The position numbers and the translations under genes were made by a program. This document shows positions 33,927 through 34,615 of a stretch of DNA of 34,615 nucleotides, piece after piece. Source of the DNA: an uncultured Christensenellaceae bacterium (GTDB taxonomy: Bacteria; Bacillota; Clostridia; Christensenellales; Pumilibacteraceae); assembly GCA_910588315.1 (NCBI GenBank), contig CAJUQF010000011.1:1-34615 (forward strand). The letters are read 5' to 3'. Each line of letters begins with the position of its first letter. The stretch's first letter is position 1. The notes beneath the pieces are model-generated. The model had not been told where the DNA came from. It worked only from the letters and a program-made list of their open reading frames with translations, and searched no databases.

Positions 33927-34615
33927 ATGAAGAACAGAGTAAGATTCGGTTTCGGGTGGTTACGCTATTTCTTGATTTGCTGCTTGATTTCGGCTGTAGC
34001 CGTCGTTTCCATGCCGTTGGGCGCGTTTGCGAGATCGGCGGTCGCGGAAGAGAAAGACGCGGAACAGGCAAAGCCTGTTGCCGACAGTCGGACCGCTAAA
34101 GACGCGGACGTCGCGGCATTGCCGGATTTCACGCTTAATTTCGTTTATTACAGACCTGCCGGCGATTACGACGGTTGGAATGTATGGTTATGGTGCGACG
34201 GCAATACGGACACCGATTATACAAACGGACAGAAAGGACTTCCGTTTACACAGTCGTCGGTCGTTTACGGTAAAAGCGTGAAGATGCTGTCGTATAAGGT
34301 GTCCGGATGCGTTCCGAAAGACGGCAAAGCTTTGGGCTTTATCGTCCGTCTGAACGATTGGGCATCAAAAGACGTCGAAGAGGACAGATTTATTACCGTC
34401 GATGATATCAACAGATACAAGGACGCTAAAAACAGAGTAACGGTTTATCTCGTGCAGGGAATGAAACCCGTATATTTCAACATGGAAGACGCTATGACAG
34501 ACAAGATCACGCTCGCGACGTTTACGAGCTTTACAAATGTCGATATATCCACTAACGCCGAGATAACCGCAGGCAGTAAGTTCGTCGTAAAAGACGGCGA
34601 CGATAACGTTTGCGG
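33927..34615 (+). CDS. Pullulanase-like protein with an N-terminal CBM41 (3' partial)
   Basis: The frame is open from ATG 33927 to the window end (229 complete codons seen). AGGGAGGT lies 5 nt upstream. A signal peptide (about 1-36, hydrophobic LRYFLICCLISAVAVVSMPL then GAFARSA) is followed by an acidic linker. At ~67-165 the CBM41 fold reads LNFVYYRPAGDYDGWNVWLW ... GFIVRLNDW ... EEDRFITV, typical of the starch-binding module in front of pullulanases. The next segment, TLATFTSFTNVDISTNAEIT, begins the linker domain before the barrel, which is outside the window. Debranching alpha-1,6 bonds would complete the starch pathway; that catalytic call rests on the module, so it is inferred. Confidence 0.85.
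   Translation, partial: MKNRVRFGFGWLRYFLICCLISAVAVVSMPLGAFARSAVAEEKDAEQAKPVADSRTAKDADVAALPDFTLNFVYYRPAGDYDGWNVWLWCDGNTDTDYTNGQKGLPFTQSSVVYGKSVKMLSYKVSGCVPKDGKALGFIVRLNDWASKDVEEDRFITVDDINRYKDAKNRVTVYLVQGMKPVYFNMEDAMTDKITLATFTSFTNVDISTNAEITAGSKFVVKDGDDNVC

Overview
The window (34.6 kb, roughly half G+C) looks like a chromosome segment of an uncultured-type Bacillota, most likely a gut Clostridia lineage. Supporting signs are SecA with a C-terminal SEC-C zinc knuckle, a YugP-type zinc metallopeptidase, several lipoproteins with short lipoboxes, strong AGGAGG-type ribosome sites next to consensus sigma-A promoters, and a MalEFG-type maltodextrin importer with secreted alpha-amylase and pullulanase. 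The exact lineage (for example Christensenellales) is an inference. No rRNA, tRNA, CRISPR array, transposase or phage gene was seen.

Layout. 1-2868: the 3' end of a large repeat-built protein of unknown function, followed by a divergent nucleoside-hydrolase-like protein. 2869-3600: a gene-free stretch holding a terminator, a ~120-bp palindromic MITE/REP-like element flanked by related repeats, and the secA promoter. 3601-6303: secA. 6394-8517: an apparently autoregulated TetR / ABC ATPase / ABC-2 permease efflux operon with overlapping genes. 8567-9880: an AAA/DUF4143 ATPase behind a promoter framed by copies of one 12-bp operator arm. 9882-17178: an ArsR-type regulator divergent from a secreted GH36 alpha-galactosidase-like lipoprotein and an eight-domain Ig-like lipoprotein. 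The last two share an unrecognised C-terminal twin module. 17344-19356: a HelD/UvrD-like helicase with a consensus promoter that ends at its start codon. 19550-24928: housekeeping genes (HtrA-like protease, small proteins, cation diffusion facilitator, MnmA, YugP protease). 25016-27869: an unknown reverse-strand gene, a putative DNA-binding protein, a Nudix hydrolase and an asparaginase. 28042-34615: a starch/maltodextrin locus (binding protein, MalF, MalG, GH13 amylase, and the start of a CBM41 pullulanase that runs off the window).

How the genes work together. The last locus forms a pathway: surface amylase and pullulanase cut starch or glycogen, the lipoprotein captures maltodextrins, and MalF/MalG import them using an ATPase encoded elsewhere. 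The ArsR/GH36/Ig-like block looks like a second glycan system, aimed at alpha-galactosides, with its own regulator.

The most notable signals are: (a) the twin C-terminal module shared by the GH36 enzyme and its Ig-like neighbour; (b) at least three genes whose near-perfect promoters place the transcript start on the ATG, implying leaderless mRNAs; (c) the repeated operator of the DUF4143 ATPase; (d) the exact 504-bp tandem repeats in the Ig-like gene; and (e) the ~270-295-residue repeats in the first gene. All functional calls rest on reading motifs by eye; no database search was possible.
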